64,000 nucleotides of DNA from Trujillonella endophytica (GCF_019799905.1 NZ_JABGCI010000006.1:62001-126000); one strand, 5' to 3'. Shown: positions 53,125 to 62,293, counted from the stretch's first letter. Notes: generated by a model from the letters alone, not told the origin. Numbers and translations are program-made.

Positions 53125-54420
53125 ATGGCCACCACCCGCCCCGTCCCCGGTCGCCGCGCCGCCGTCATCGGCGGCAACCGGATCCCGTTCGCCCGGTCCA
53201 ACTCGGCCTACGCGCAGGCGTCCAACCAGGACATGCTCACCGCGACCCTCGACGGGCTCGTCGCGCGCTTCGGGCTGCAGGGCGAGCAGGTCGGCGAGGT
53301 CGTCGCGGGCGCCGTCCTCAAGCACGCGCGCGACTTCAACCTGACCCGCGAGGCGGTGCTGGGCTCGCGGCTGTCGGCGGCCACGCCGGCCTACGACGTC
53401 CAGCAGGCCTGTGGCACCGGGCTGGAGGCCGCCGTCCTGGTGGCGAACAAGATCGCCCTCGGGCAGATCGAGTCGGGCATCGCCGGCGGCACCGACACCA
53501 CCTCCGACGCGCCGCTCGCCGTGAACGAGGACCTGCGCCGGGTGCTGATCCAGCTCAACTCCGCGAAGACCCTCGGCGACCGGCTCAAGGCCCTGCGCGG
53601 CCTGCGCCCCGGCCAGCTGGCGCCGGAGATCCCGCGCAACGCCGAGCCGCGCACCGGACTGGCGATGGGTGACCACGCCGCGATCACCGCGAAGGAGTGG
53701 GAGATCGGCCGGGAGGAGCAGGACGAGCTGACCGTCCGCTCGCACCAGAACCTCGCCGCCGCCTACGACCGCGGGTTCTTCGACGACCTGGTCACCCCGT
53801 ACCTCGGGCTGACCCGCGACCAGAACCTGCGTCCGGACTCCTCGATGGAGAAGCTGGCCACCCTGAAGCCGGTCTTCGGCGAGGGGCCGGACGCCACGAT
53901 GACGGCGGGCAACTCCACGCCGCTCACCGACGGCGCCTCGGCCGTGCTGCTGGCCTCCGACGAGTGGGCCGCCGAGCGTGGCCTGCCGGTGCTGGCCCAC
54001 CTCGTCGACGCGCAGACGGCCGCGGTCGACTACGTGCACGGCGGCGAGGGGCTGCTCATGGCCCCGGCCTACGCGGTGCCGGTGATGCTGGCGCGGCAGG
54101 GCCTCACGCTGCAGGACTTCGACTTCTACGAGATCCACGAGGCGTTCGCCTCCACCGTGCTCGCCACGATGAAGGCCTGGGAGGACCCGAGCTTCTGCAA
54201 GGAGCGGCTGGGCCTGGACGCGCCCCTGGGATCGATCGACCGGTCGAAGCTCAACGTCAACGGCTCGTCGCTCGCGGCCGGCCACCCGTTCGCCGCCACC
54301 GGTGGGCGGATCGTCGCGATGCTCGCGAAGATGCTGCACGAGGCGGGCCCGGGCAGGCGCGGGCTGATCTCCATCTGCGCCGCCGGCGGCCAGGGCGTCG
54401 TCGCGATCCTCGAGTCCTGA
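53125..54420 (+). CDS. fadA2: Acetyl-CoA acyltransferase (thiolase, FadA2-like)
   Basis: A 431-residue thiolase. The nucleophile Cys is in AYDVQQACGTGLEAAVLV (about residue 95), the His in FYEIHEAFASTVLATMKAW, and the second Cys in GLISICAAGGQGVVAILES. NVNGSSLAAGHPFAATGGRI is the GHP motif. Degradative thiolases cleave 3-ketoacyl-CoA. ATG 53125 is the start. It heads a four-gene operon with FabG4, HtdX-like and FadE, the same set found around Mtb Rv0241c-Rv0244c. Confidence 0.94.
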   Translation: MATTRPVPGRRAAVIGGNRIPFARSNSAYAQASNQDMLTATLDGLVARFGLQGEQVGEVVAGAVLKHARDFNLTREAVLGSRLSAATPAYDVQQACGTGLEAAVLVANKIALGQIESGIAGGTDTTSDAPLAVNEDLRRVLIQLNSAKTLGDRLKALRGLRPGQLAPEIPRNAEPRTGLAMGDHAAITAKEWEIGREEQDELTVRSHQNLAAAYDRGFFDDLVTPYLGLTRDQNLRPDSSMEKLATLKPVFGEGPDATMTAGNSTPLTDGASAVLLASDEWAAERGLPVLAHLVDAQTAAVDYVHGGEGLLMAPAYAVPVMLARQGLTLQDFDFYEIHEAFASTVLATMKAWEDPSFCKERLGLDAPLGSIDRSKLNVNGSSLAAGHPFAATGGRIVAMLAKMLHEAGPGRRGLISICAAGGQGVVAILES

Positions 54421-54428
54421 TCCCTCCC

Positions 54429-54449
54429 CACGTTCCACGTGCAACGTGG
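54429..54449. promoter_or_regulatory. Small palindromes in the fadA-fabG4 gap
   Basis: CACGTT-N8-AACGTG and the nested CCACGT-GCA-ACGTGG occupy 54429-54449, between thiolase and fabG4. They could be a regulator site or a weak hairpin. The function is not known. Confidence 0.35.
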
Positions 54450-54504
54450 CTCCTGCGCGGCGTGGGAGTGCCACGTCGCGCGTCCTCCGGAAGGACCCCC
54501 ACCT

Positions 54505-55848
54505 GTGGCTGACTGGTACACGAACTTCGCGAACTCCGGCGTCGGCACGACGATCACCAAGCAGCTCGGCCTGCCCCGCCCGGCCGTGCTGCGCCGGTAC
54601 GAGCCCGGTGGGCCCCTGCTCCCCGGCCCGGCCGTCATCGGCACGGCGGGCGACGGCCGGCTGCGCGACGCCCTCGCCAGGGTGCTGGCGGGCGCCGACG
54701 TCTCCGTGCTCCCGGCGGTGGACCCGGACGGCGAGAAGCCGGCCGCCGTCCTGCTCGACGGGACCGGCATCACCGGCCCCGGCCAGCTGGCCGCCGCGCA
54801 CGACTTCCTCGCCCCGGCGGTCAAGCGGCTGCGGCCGTCGGGCCGCGTGCTGATCCTCGCCGACCCGCCAGCGGCGACCGGCTCCCCGGCCACGGCGGCG
54901 GCCCGGCAGGCCCTCGACGGGCTGGTCCGCTCCATCGGCAAGGAGCTGCTGAACGGGTCGACGGCGAACCTCGTCCTCGTCCCCGAGGGCGCCGAGGCGG
55001 CGCTCGCCTCCCCGGTGCGGTTCTTCCTCTCCGGCCGCTCGGCCTACGTCGACGGCCAGGTGCTGACCCTCTCCGCGGCCGGCGTGCCCGCCGGTGAGGA
55101 CGACGAGAGGCCGCTCGCCGGCAGGGTCGCCGTCGTCACCGGTGCCGCGCGCGGCATCGGCGCGGCGATCGCCCGCGTCATGGCGCGCGACGGCGCGCAC
55201 GTGGTCGCCGTCGACGTCCCGGCCGCGGGCGAGTCGCTGGCCGGGGTCGCCAACGAGATCGGCGGGACGGCGTTCCAGCTCGACATCACCGCCGCCGACG
55301 CCCCGGCGCGGCTGGTCGAGCACCTGCGCGAGCGGCACGGCGGCGTCGACGTCGTCGTCCACAACGCCGGGATCACCCGCGACAAGCTGCTGGTCAACAT
55401 GGACGCCGCCCGCTGGAACTCCGTGATGGCGGTGAACCTGCAGGCCCAGCTGGACATCACCGAGGCGCTGCTGGCCGCCGACGGCCTGCTGCGCCCCGAT
55501 GCCCGCATCGTCTGCGTGAGCTCGCAGTCGGGCATCGCCGGCAACCGCGGCCAGACCAACTACGCGGCGAGCAAGGCCGGGATCATCGGCATGGTCCGCG
55601 TCTGGGCACCGACGTTCGCCGAGCGCGGGGCGACCATCAACGCCGTCGCGCCGGGCTTCATCGTCACCGAGATGACCGCCAAGATGCCGTTCGGCACCCG
55701 GGAGGTCGGCTCGCGGATCAACTCCCTGCAGCAGGGCGGGCTGCCGGTCGACGTCGCCGAGACGATCGCCTGGCTCTCCCAGCGCGGCAGCGCGGGCGTC
55801 AACGGCCAGGTCGTGCGGGTCTGCGGCCAGTCGTTCCTGGGGGCGTGA
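54505..55848 (+). CDS. fabG4: FabG4-type 3-oxoacyl-(CoA/ACP) reductase
   Basis: A 447-residue SDR of the long FabG4 type. The N-terminal domain (about residues 1-200) is a flavodoxin-like SDR relic, starting VADWYTNFANSGVGTTITKQ. The C-terminal catalytic domain begins RVAVVTGAARGIGAAIARV (about 207) and has the catalytic Ser-Tyr-Lys in SSQSGIAGNRGQTNYAASK. FabG4 (Rv0242c) reduces 3-oxoacyl-CoA using NADH. GTG 54505 follows GGAAGGA. It overlaps the next gene by one base (TGATG). Confidence 0.94.
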   Translation: MADWYTNFANSGVGTTITKQLGLPRPAVLRRYEPGGPLLPGPAVIGTAGDGRLRDALARVLAGADVSVLPAVDPDGEKPAAVLLDGTGITGPGQLAAAHDFLAPAVKRLRPSGRVLILADPPAATGSPATAAARQALDGLVRSIGKELLNGSTANLVLVPEGAEAALASPVRFFLSGRSAYVDGQVLTLSAAGVPAGEDDERPLAGRVAVVTGAARGIGAAIARVMARDGAHVVAVDVPAAGESLAGVANEIGGTAFQLDITAADAPARLVEHLRERHGGVDVVVHNAGITRDKLLVNMDAARWNSVMAVNLQAQLDITEALLAADGLLRPDARIVCVSSQSGIAGNRGQTNYAASKAGIIGMVRVWAPTFAERGATINAVAPGFIVTEMTAKMPFGTREVGSRINSLQQGGLPVDVAETIAWLSQRGSAGVNGQVVRVCGQSFLGA

Positions 55849-56702
55849 TGGGCACCACCGTGCTCGACGCGCCGCCGTCGATGGCGGCGCTGTTCGCCAG
55901 GGCGGCACTGACCGCGCGCGGGCGGGGCGGGGACCTCCCCGACGCGCGGCTGGCCCGGCGGGGCGTCGCCGTGGACCCGGCCGAGGTAGCCGCCTACGCG
56001 CGGGTCTGCCGGTTCCCGCTCGCCGACACGCTGCCGGTGACGTACCCGCACGTGCTCACCTTCCCGCTGCAGGTCGCGCTGATGGCCGACCGCGGGTTCC
56101 CGCTGGCCCTGCCCGGGCTGGTGCACGTCCGGAACCGGATCGAGCAGCTGCGTGCGATCGGGCCGGGGGAGTCGCTGGACCTCGAGGTCTGGGCCGAGCG
56201 CTTCGCCCGGCACCGCAGCGGCGCGACCGTCGACCTGTGCGCCTCGGTCTCGGCCGGCGGCGCCGAGGTCTGGCGCGGCCGGTCGACCTACCTCGCCCGC
56301 GGCGCGTCGGCACCCGAGGGCGCCCCGGAGGCCGACGTCGAGGTCGACGCGGCCGACCTGGCGCCCGGGACGATCACCTGGCGGGTACCCGACGACGCCG
56401 GCCGCCGCTACGCCACGGTGTCCGGCGACGTGAACCCCATCCACCTGAGCGGGCTCACCGCGAAGGCCTTCGGGTACAAGCGGGCGATCGCGCACGGGAT
56501 GTGGGTGAAGGCCCGGGCCCTCGCGGCGCTGACCGGCCGGCTGCCCGACGCAGCGACCGTGGACGTCGGCTTCCGCAAGCCGCTGTTCCTGCCCTCGACC
56601 GTCACGCTCGCCACCGCCCCGCGCGGCAGCGGGTGGGACCTCGCGGTGCGCAACGTGAAGAGCGGCGCCGACCACCTGGTCGGCGTCGTCCGCCCGCTCT
56701 GA
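55848..56702 (+). CDS. MaoC-like dehydratase, HtdX type
   Basis: A 284-residue double-hotdog hydratase/dehydratase. The catalytic region is [18 protein letters not shown], followed by [17 protein letters not shown]. The N-terminal hotdog keeps only the fold ([20 protein letters not shown]). It is equivalent to Mtb Rv0241c (HtdX), which pairs with FabG4. ATG 55848 overlaps the fabG4 stop; a GTG one codon earlier is possible. Confidence 0.92.
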   Translation: MGTTVLDAPPSMAALFARAALTARGRGGDLPDARLARRGVAVDPAEVAAYARVCRFPLADTLPVTYPHVLTFPLQVALMADRGFPLALPGLVHVRNRIEQLRAIGPGESLDLEVWAERFARHRSGATVDLCASVSAGGAEVWRGRSTYLARGASAPEGAPEADVEVDAADLAPGTITWRVPDDAGRRYATVSGDVNPIHLSGLTAKAFGYKRAIAHGMWVKARALAALTGRLPDAATVDVGFRKPLFLPSTVTLATAPRGSGWDLAVRNVKSGADHLVGVVRPL

Positions 56703-56727
56703 TCCACCGACAAGAGGAGTCGCCCCG

Positions 56728-57942
56728 ATGGCCGTGTCGTTCGAGCTCACCGAGGACCAGGTCGAGCTGCAGAAGTGGGTGCACCAGTTCGCCGAGGACG
56801 TCGTGCGCCCGGCCGCCCACGAGTACGACGAGCGGGAGGACTTCCCGTGGCCGGTGCTCCAGGAGGCCGCGAAGATCGGGCTCTACTCGCTGGACTTCTT
56901 CGCCACCCAGTGGTTCGACGAGACCGGCCTCGGCATCCCGATCACCATGGAGGAGCTCTTCTGGGGTGACGCCGGCATCGGCCTGGCCATCGTCGGCACC
57001 ACCCTGGCCGCGGCGTCGGTGCGGGCCAACGGCACCGACGAGCAGGTCGGCGAGTGGATCCCGGCCATGTTCGGCACCGAGTCCGAGCCGAAGGTGGCCG
57101 CGTTCTGCTCGTCGGAGCCCGACGCCGGGTCCGACGTCGGCGCGATGCGCACCCGCGCGGTCTACGACGAGAAGACCGACGAGTGGGTGCTGACCGGCAC
57201 CAAGACCTGGGCCACCAACGGCGGCATCGCCGACATCCACGTGGTCAACGCCGTCGTCGACCCCGAGCTCAAGGCCCGGGGACACGCCAGCTTCGTCGTC
57301 CCGCCGGGCACTCCGGGCATCAGCCAGGGGCAGAAGTTCCTCAAGCACGGCATCCGCGCCTCGCACACCGCCGAGGTCGTCCTCGACGGCTGCCGCGTCC
57401 CCGCCGGCTGCCTGCTGGGCGGCCGGGAGAAGCTCGAGGAGCGGCTGGCCCGCGCCCGCGAGGGCGCGAGGAGCGGCCGCACCCAGCCGTCGATGGCCAC
57501 CTTCGAGCGCACCCGGCCCGCCGTCGGGGCTCAGGCCGTCGGCGTCGCCCGGGCCGCCTACGACTACGCCCTCGAATACGCCAAGACGCGGGAGCAGTTC
57601 GGCCGGCCGATCGTCGAGAACCAGGCGATCGCCTTCATGCTCGCCGACATGAAGACGTCGATCGACGCCGCCCGGCTGCTGGTGTGGCGCGCAGCGTGGA
57701 TGGCCCGCGTCGGCAAGCAGTTCACCGCCGCCGAGGGGTCGATGTCCAAGCTCGTCGCGGGCGAGGCCGCCGTGCGGGTCACCGAGAAGGCGATGCAGAT
57801 CCTCGGGGGCAACGGCTACACCCGCGAGTACCCGGTCGAGCGGATGGCGCGCGACGCGAAGATCTACACCATCTTCGAGGGCACGTCGGAGATCCAGCGG
57901 CTGGTCATCGCGCGCACGATCTCCGGCGTCCACGTGCGCTGA
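56728..57942 (+). CDS. Acyl-CoA dehydrogenase (FadE family)
   Basis: A 404-residue flavoprotein. FAD/substrate motifs are [17 protein letters not shown] and [14 protein letters not shown]. The catalytic Glu is in [18 protein letters not shown] near the C-terminus, and the motif [17 protein letters not shown] is complete. It introduces the 2,3-trans double bond with ETF as acceptor. It lies 25 bp after the HtdX-like gene with GAGGAG before ATG 56728. It completes the oxidation set thiolase/reductase/hydratase/dehydrogenase. Confidence 0.94.
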   Translation: MAVSFELTEDQVELQKWVHQFAEDVVRPAAHEYDEREDFPWPVLQEAAKIGLYSLDFFATQWFDETGLGIPITMEELFWGDAGIGLAIVGTTLAAASVRANGTDEQVGEWIPAMFGTESEPKVAAFCSSEPDAGSDVGAMRTRAVYDEKTDEWVLTGTKTWATNGGIADIHVVNAVVDPELKARGHASFVVPPGTPGISQGQKFLKHGIRASHTAEVVLDGCRVPAGCLLGGREKLEERLARAREGARSGRTQPSMATFERTRPAVGAQAVGVARAAYDYALEYAKTREQFGRPIVENQAIAFMLADMKTSIDAARLLVWRAAWMARVGKQFTAAEGSMSKLVAGEAAVRVTEKAMQILGGNGYTREYPVERMARDAKIYTIFEGTSEIQRLVIARTISGVHVR

Positions 57943-57960
57943 GCGGACGCCGACGACCGT

Positions 57961-57998
57961 CAGCGGCCGTCGTCCCTCCTCGAGGGCGGCGGCCGCTG
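57961..57998. terminator. Terminator hairpin after fadE (family B, copy 1)
   Basis: CAGCGGCC (57961-57968) pairs with GGCCGCTG (57991-57998), with further pairing of GTCGTCCCTC and GAGGGCGGC. Nearly the same sequence lies at 60024-60060 and a variant at 62172-62204. Confidence 0.75.
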
Positions 57999-58154
57999 TC
58001 GTGTCCGCCGGCGGACACCGGGTGCCGAGGGTCCGCGCTGTGGTGCGGGTGGGCGAGGAGTGGCCCCGATCCGGGTGGAATCAGGCGGATCTCGCCATAC
58101 CGACGCCGCCCGGTTCGTCGACTCTCGGCGCGAGAACGCCTCCCGCCGGCCGAG

Positions 58155-58237
58155 GGCTGCGTGGTCTTGTCTCGCCGCGCCCGGCACACCGGGCGAGCGA
58201 GCCCGGCGCGTACCGGGCCGACATCCGGGAGTTCCCC
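58155..58237 (+). promoter_or_regulatory. Conserved structured leader of LAYTG surface protein 1
   Basis: About 80 nt right before the GTG resemble those before the second surface protein (60256-60338). Shared text includes GCGTGGTC, GCGAGCCCGGCGCG, ACCGGG and CGGGAGT. Two stacked hairpins of CCCGG/CCGGG arms form. I do not recognise it as a known riboswitch class. The rest of the 295-bp gap holds the family B hairpin and presumably the promoter. Confidence 0.55.
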
Positions 58238-60010
58238 GTGCACCTCGCGCCCGTGACCCGGCGCGCGCTCGGCCTCGCAGCCGCCAGCGCCATCGCCGCG
58301 TCCAGCACCGTCCTCGTCCTGGGCGGCATCGCCCAGGCCGCTCCGGCACCCCTGCCGGATCTCTCCTTCTCCACCGACCCCGGTCGCGCCGACGACGGCT
58401 ACACGCTGATCGACGGCAGCTTCGAGGTCCCGGCCGGCTACTGCGGCATCTCCTGGGCGGTCATCGGCGGCCAGGGCGGGTCCAGCAGCGACGGCGCCGG
58501 CGACGAGGGCACCTCCGCCGACGAGGTGACCGGCACGACCGCCGCCACCGCGGGGACCTACTCCGTCGACGTCGGCCAGATCGGCGCGCCCGGCACCCCC
58601 GAGGCCGGTGGGGACGGCGGCTCGGGGGCCACGCCCGGCGAGGCCGGCTCCGGGGCCGGGTTCGGCGGGGGTGGCGGCAGCACGCAGGTCACCGGCCCGG
58701 GCGGCCTGACCCTCACGGCCGCGGGCGGCGACGGGGTCGGCGCCGACGGCCCCGGCGGTGCCGGTGGCGGCACGAGCGGCTTCCTCCCCGCGGGCGCCGA
58801 GCTCTCCGTCGCCGTCAGCGGGCGGCTCGGCACCGGGCTGGTCGAGGCCGTCGTCCTGCCGTGCCAGGACGTCGCCCTCGAGCCCGCGCCGGGCGCGCCC
58901 GACGACGTGACCGTCGAGGACGGCGACAGCGGGACGCTCGTGCGCTTCGCCCAGACCTGGCGCGACGGCGAGACCACCGGGGACCCCGACTCCTACCAGT
59001 ACCGGGTCGGCAACGGCTCCTGGCAGGACGTCGTCCCGACCTGGGACGAGGCGTACCAGCGCCAGTCCTTCCCGGTGACCGGGCTGACCAACGGGCAGGC
59101 GTACCCGATCCAGGTCCGCGCCCTGAACGCCGACGGCGTCGAGGGCGAGCCCAGCGAGGCCGTCACGGCCCACCCGTTCGTCGCAGCCACGCAGCCCACC
59201 GCGGTGACCGCCACCCCGGGGGTCGCCTCGGTGCTGGTGACCTGGGACCCCGTCGCCGACCCCGGCACGTACGGCGTCGACCACTACGAGGTGGACCTCG
59301 TCTACTCCGGCAACGGGTACGAGGGGCGCGAGAACGTCTGCCAGACGACGGACGTCTTCTCCTGCCTGATCGGCCTGGACACCGAGGTCGGCTTCTCCTA
59401 CAGCGTGGTCGTGACCTCGGTCGACGACCGGGGCCACTACGGCGCCGACTCGGTCGTCGTCCCGGTGGGCGCCCCGGCGTCCCCGTCGGTCCCCGCGACG
59501 GTGCCCGCCTCCGACGGCACGATCTCGCGTCCGGACGGCGGCACCGGCTCGGTGCAGGCCGGCTCCTCCGTGACGCTGTCCGGCGACGGCTACCTGCCGG
59601 GCTCGACGGTCACGGTGGTCGTCTACTCGGCCCCGCAGGTGCTCGGGCACACGACCGCTGACGTGAACGGTCACTGGGAGCTCGAGGTCGTGCTGCCGGC
59701 CGGGCTCGTCTCCGGCTCGCACACCCTGGTCGCCTCCGGCGTCGACGCCGCGGGTGACCCGCGGTTCCTGACCCTGCCCATCACGGTCACCGGCGGCGCC
59801 GCCACGCCGACCGCCACGCCGACCGCCACCCCGGCCGCCACTCCGGCGGCGGCCCCGGCCGCGGCCCCCCGCGGTTCCTCGGGCGGTTCCTCGGGCGGAC
59901 TGGCGTACACCGGCGCCTCGGTCGCCATCCCGGCGATCGGTGGCCTCGCGGCCCTCGCCGTCGGCGTCGGGCTGGTCCTCGCCGGCCGGCGCAAGCGCGC
60001 GGCCGAGTAG
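58238..60010 (+). CDS. Cell-wall-anchored FN3 surface protein with LAYTG sorting signal (1)
   Basis: A 590-residue exported protein from GTG 58238 (VHLAPVTRRALGLAAASAIA). A signal peptide is cleaved near GIAQAAPAP. A Gly-rich N-terminal domain (about 40-205) is followed by two fibronectin-III-like domains (about 215-310, LVRFAQTWRDGETTGDPDS; and about 320-420, ITWDP-like LVTWDPVADPGTYGVD). A further beta domain spans about 440-530. A Thr/Ala/Pro linker (TPTATPTATPAATPAAAP) leads to LAYTG, a hydrophobic helix and RRKRAAE. LAxTG is the signal used by class E sortases of actinobacteria. It is a probable adhesin or wall protein and a paralogue of the next gene. Confidence 0.88.
   Translation: MHLAPVTRRALGLAAASAIAASSTVLVLGGIAQAAPAPLPDLSFSTDPGRADDGYTLIDGSFEVPAGYCGISWAVIGGQGGSSSDGAGDEGTSADEVTGTTAATAGTYSVDVGQIGAPGTPEAGGDGGSGATPGEAGSGAGFGGGGGSTQVTGPGGLTLTAAGGDGVGADGPGGAGGGTSGFLPAGAELSVAVSGRLGTGLVEAVVLPCQDVALEPAPGAPDDVTVEDGDSGTLVRFAQTWRDGETTGDPDSYQYRVGNGSWQDVVPTWDEAYQRQSFPVTGLTNGQAYPIQVRALNADGVEGEPSEAVTAHPFVAATQPTAVTATPGVASVLVTWDPVADPGTYGVDHYEVDLVYSGNGYEGRENVCQTTDVFSCLIGLDTEVGFSYSVVVTSVDDRGHYGADSVVVPVGAPASPSVPATVPASDGTISRPDGGTGSVQAGSSVTLSGDGYLPGSTVTVVVYSAPQVLGHTTADVNGHWELEVVLPAGLVSGSHTLVASGVDAAGDPRFLTLPITVTGGAATPTATPTATPAATPAAAPAAAPRGSSGGSSGGLAYTGASVAIPAIGGLAALAVGVGLVLAGRRKRAAE
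59799..59866 (+). repeat. Imperfect 12-bp tandem repeat coding the TPTA/TPAA linker
   Basis: ACGCCGACCGCC-like units repeat in frame and code the Thr/Ala/Pro wall-spanning linker ahead of LAYTG. Confidence 0.7.
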
Positions 60011-60023
60011 TCCGCACTCCGGT

Positions 60024-60060
60024 CAGCGGCCGTCGTCCCTCCGTGGGGCGGCGGCCGCTG
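60024..60060. terminator. Terminator hairpin after surface protein 1 (family B, copy 2)
   Basis: CAGCGGCCGTCGTCCCTCC on the left, GGCGGCCGCTG on the right. It is the same 19-base left arm start as the copy at 57961-57998, 14 bp after the stop codon. Confidence 0.75.
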
Positions 60061-60255
60061 CTGCGTCCGAGGGCCGGAGTGGAGTACCGGATCGGGATCG
60101 CCCCGAACTGATTCCGCCAAGTGGCGAGGAGCGGTTCGTCGGTTTCCGGCTGCATGCGCGCTCCGCTGACCTGCGGATTCACTCCACGACATCACGGTTC
60201 GGTCACGGGATGCCCCACGCGTTCGGCGTGCGTGGCGGCGCGTCCGCGGCTCCTG

Positions 60256-60338
60256 CCGGCGTGGTCCCTTCTCCCCAACGCCCGGTCTCCCGGGCAAGCG
60301 AGCCCGGCGCGAACCGGGTCCACCCTCGGGAGTCCTGC
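60256..60338 (+). promoter_or_regulatory. Conserved structured leader of LAYTG surface protein 2
   Basis: The counterpart of the leader at 58155-58237: GCGTGGTC, then CGCCCGG...CCCGGGCAAGCGAGCC and CGGCGCGAACCGGG, ending CTCGGGAGTCCTGC before GTG. Arms pair in both copies. The rest of the 328-bp gap (60011-60338) holds the family B hairpin and an unexplained stretch with an inverted TGATTCCGCC. Confidence 0.55.
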
Positions 60339-62153
60339 GTGAACCTCGCGGCACCAACTCGGCGGACGCTCGGCCTCGCGGCCGTCAGCGCGATCGCCAT
60401 GTCCTCGGCAGTCCTGAGCCTCGGCGGCGTCGCCTCCGCCGCTGAGCTCACGGGCGCCACCACCGGTCTCGTCCCCGCCGACACGTGCGGCGTCGAGTTC
60501 GTCCTGAGCGGTGCCGCAGGCGGCGACTCCGCCGACTTCGCCGGCGGCGACGGCGACACGCTCACCGTCACGATGGCTGTCGAGGCGGGCGCGCCGTACG
60601 CGTTCGACCAGGCCCTCATCTCCGGCGGCGCCGGCGGGACCGGCGCCGGTGACGGCGGCGACGCCATGGCGCTCAAGTGGGACGGTTCCGTGATCGCCGT
60701 GGCCGCGGGCGGTGGCGGCGCGGGCGTCGGTGCCGCGGGCGGCACCGACAGCTTCGGCGGCGACCCCGTCGACGACGGCGACGGCGACGACTTCACCGAC
60801 GGCACCTACTACGGCGGCTACGGCGGCTACGAGAACGACCCGGGCCTGGGCGGCGAGCTCGGGCAGGACGTGGTCGACGGCGTCGTCGGGTCGGATGCCA
60901 CCGCGATCGCCGGTGGCGCCGGTGCTCCCGGCGGCGGTGGCGGCGGCGGCGGCTCGGCCAGCGGCGGTGGCGGCGCCGGGGCGTCGGACGGCTCGACCGG
61001 TGCCGGCGGCGGCGGCGGGTACACGATGTGGCCCGACTTCGAGACCCTCCCCGTCGTCGACGTCGTCGTGAGCCCCAACGCCGGCGTCGCGTCGGCCAGC
61101 TACGAGTGGGTCGCCTGTCCGCCGCTCGCCCTCCCGAGCGCGCCCGACATCCAGGAGGTCGAGGCCGGCGACGGCTCCGCGATCGTCCAGGTCTGGCCGC
61201 CGGAGCTGGACGAGCTGGACACCTCCGCGGTGACCTACCAGTACCGCGTGGGGGGCGACTGGAAGCCGCTCGACACGGCCCCCGTCTGGGACGGCGCCGA
61301 CCTGCGGGTCGGCACCATCTCCGGGCTCACCAACGGGACGACCTACTCGGTCGAGGTCCGCGCCGTGAGCGCGGCCGCCGGCGCGGGCGCCGCGAGCGAC
61401 CCGGTGTCCGTCACGCCGTACGCCGTCAGCGGGGCCCCCACCGACGTCAAGGTGACCACCACCGCGACCGCGGTCACCGTCACCTGGGCCGCGCCGACCG
61501 TTGCCGGGACCTTCCCGATCGCCGGCTACGTCGTCGGGATGGGCGCCGGCGAGAGCGGCGGCGAGGTCTGCGAGACCGCGGCCGACGTCTTCAGCTGCGT
61601 GGTGACCGGTGTGCAGATCGGCGTGGACTACAGCGTCGTCGTCTTCGCCGTCGACAATCAGGGCAACGCAGGTGAGGGCTCGCCGTTCGTCATGACCGGC
61701 GCGATCCCGGCCCCGGCCACCGTCCCCGCCTCCAACGGGCCGCTCGCCGGCACCGGCTTCTCGGCCGGCTCGGTCACCGCGGGTCAGACCATCACCGTCT
61801 CGGGCACCGGCTACGCGCCCTTCTCCACCGTCACGGTCCTCGTCTACTCGAGCCCGACCGTGCTGGGCACCGCCGTGGCCGACGAGCACGGCGCCTTCAC
61901 CTTCACCGGCAAGCTGCCGGCAGGTCTCGCGGCCGGCTCGCACACGCTGGTGGCGGCGGGTGTCGACGCCAACGGCAACCCGTACTACCTGACGCAGTCG
62001 ATCACCGTCGGCGGCGGCGCGACCGGCACCGGCTCGGGCGGCCTCGCCTACACCGGCGCCGACATCGCCGTCCCGGCGATCGGCGGCCTGGCCGCGCTCG
62101 CCATCGGTGGCGGCCTCGTCGTCGCCGGCAGGCGTCGCCGCACCGCCGAGTAA
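60339..62153 (+). CDS. Cell-wall-anchored FN3 surface protein with LAYTG sorting signal (2)
   Basis: A 604-residue paralogue of the preceding gene, from GTG 60339 (VNLAAPTRRTLGLAAVSAIA). The signal peptide ends near GVASAAELTG. A long Gly/Ser/Asp-rich domain (about 45-255) contains GGGGGGGGSASGGGGAGAS and YYGGYGGYE. Two FN3-like domains follow (about 260-355, 360-455), then a beta domain (about 470-555) and GLAYTGADIAVPAIGG with a hydrophobic helix and RRRRTAE. The Gly-rich part differs strongly from copy 1, whereas the ends are conserved. It ends in a class E-type signal. Confidence 0.9.
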   Translation: MNLAAPTRRTLGLAAVSAIAMSSAVLSLGGVASAAELTGATTGLVPADTCGVEFVLSGAAGGDSADFAGGDGDTLTVTMAVEAGAPYAFDQALISGGAGGTGAGDGGDAMALKWDGSVIAVAAGGGGAGVGAAGGTDSFGGDPVDDGDGDDFTDGTYYGGYGGYENDPGLGGELGQDVVDGVVGSDATAIAGGAGAPGGGGGGGGSASGGGGAGASDGSTGAGGGGGYTMWPDFETLPVVDVVVSPNAGVASASYEWVACPPLALPSAPDIQEVEAGDGSAIVQVWPPELDELDTSAVTYQYRVGGDWKPLDTAPVWDGADLRVGTISGLTNGTTYSVEVRAVSAAAGAGAASDPVSVTPYAVSGAPTDVKVTTTATAVTVTWAAPTVAGTFPIAGYVVGMGAGESGGEVCETAADVFSCVVTGVQIGVDYSVVVFAVDNQGNAGEGSPFVMTGAIPAPATVPASNGPLAGTGFSAGSVTAGQTITVSGTGYAPFSTVTVLVYSSPTVLGTAVADEHGAFTFTGKLPAGLAAGSHTLVAAGVDANGNPYYLTQSITVGGGATGTGSGGLAYTGADIAVPAIGGLAALAIGGGLVVAGRRRRTAE

Positions 62154-62171
62154 CAGCACCCTCCCGCACAA

Positions 62172-62204
62172 CGGCCGCCGTCCCCTCCTCGGGGACGGCG
62201 GCCG
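62172..62204. terminator. Terminator hairpin after surface protein 2 (family B, copy 3)
   Basis: CGGCCGCCGTCCCC (62172-62185) pairs perfectly over 14 bp with GGGGACGGCGGCCG (62191-62204), with a 5-nt loop TCCTC. It is a variant of the copies at 57961 and 60024. Confidence 0.8.
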
Positions 62205-62293
62205 CTGTCGTCTCTGCGGGCGGACTCCCGACTCTGCGGGCGCGATCCCGCCGGCCCCGTCGGGGATCCGCCCGCAGGGTGCGGCCGGGATCG

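Noticed and set aside
58155..58237. c-di-AMP (ydaO-yuaA) riboswitch before the surface genes
   Set aside because: The defining GGGGAACC/GAACCCG..CAGCTAACC segments are absent, although such riboswitches often precede wall genes.
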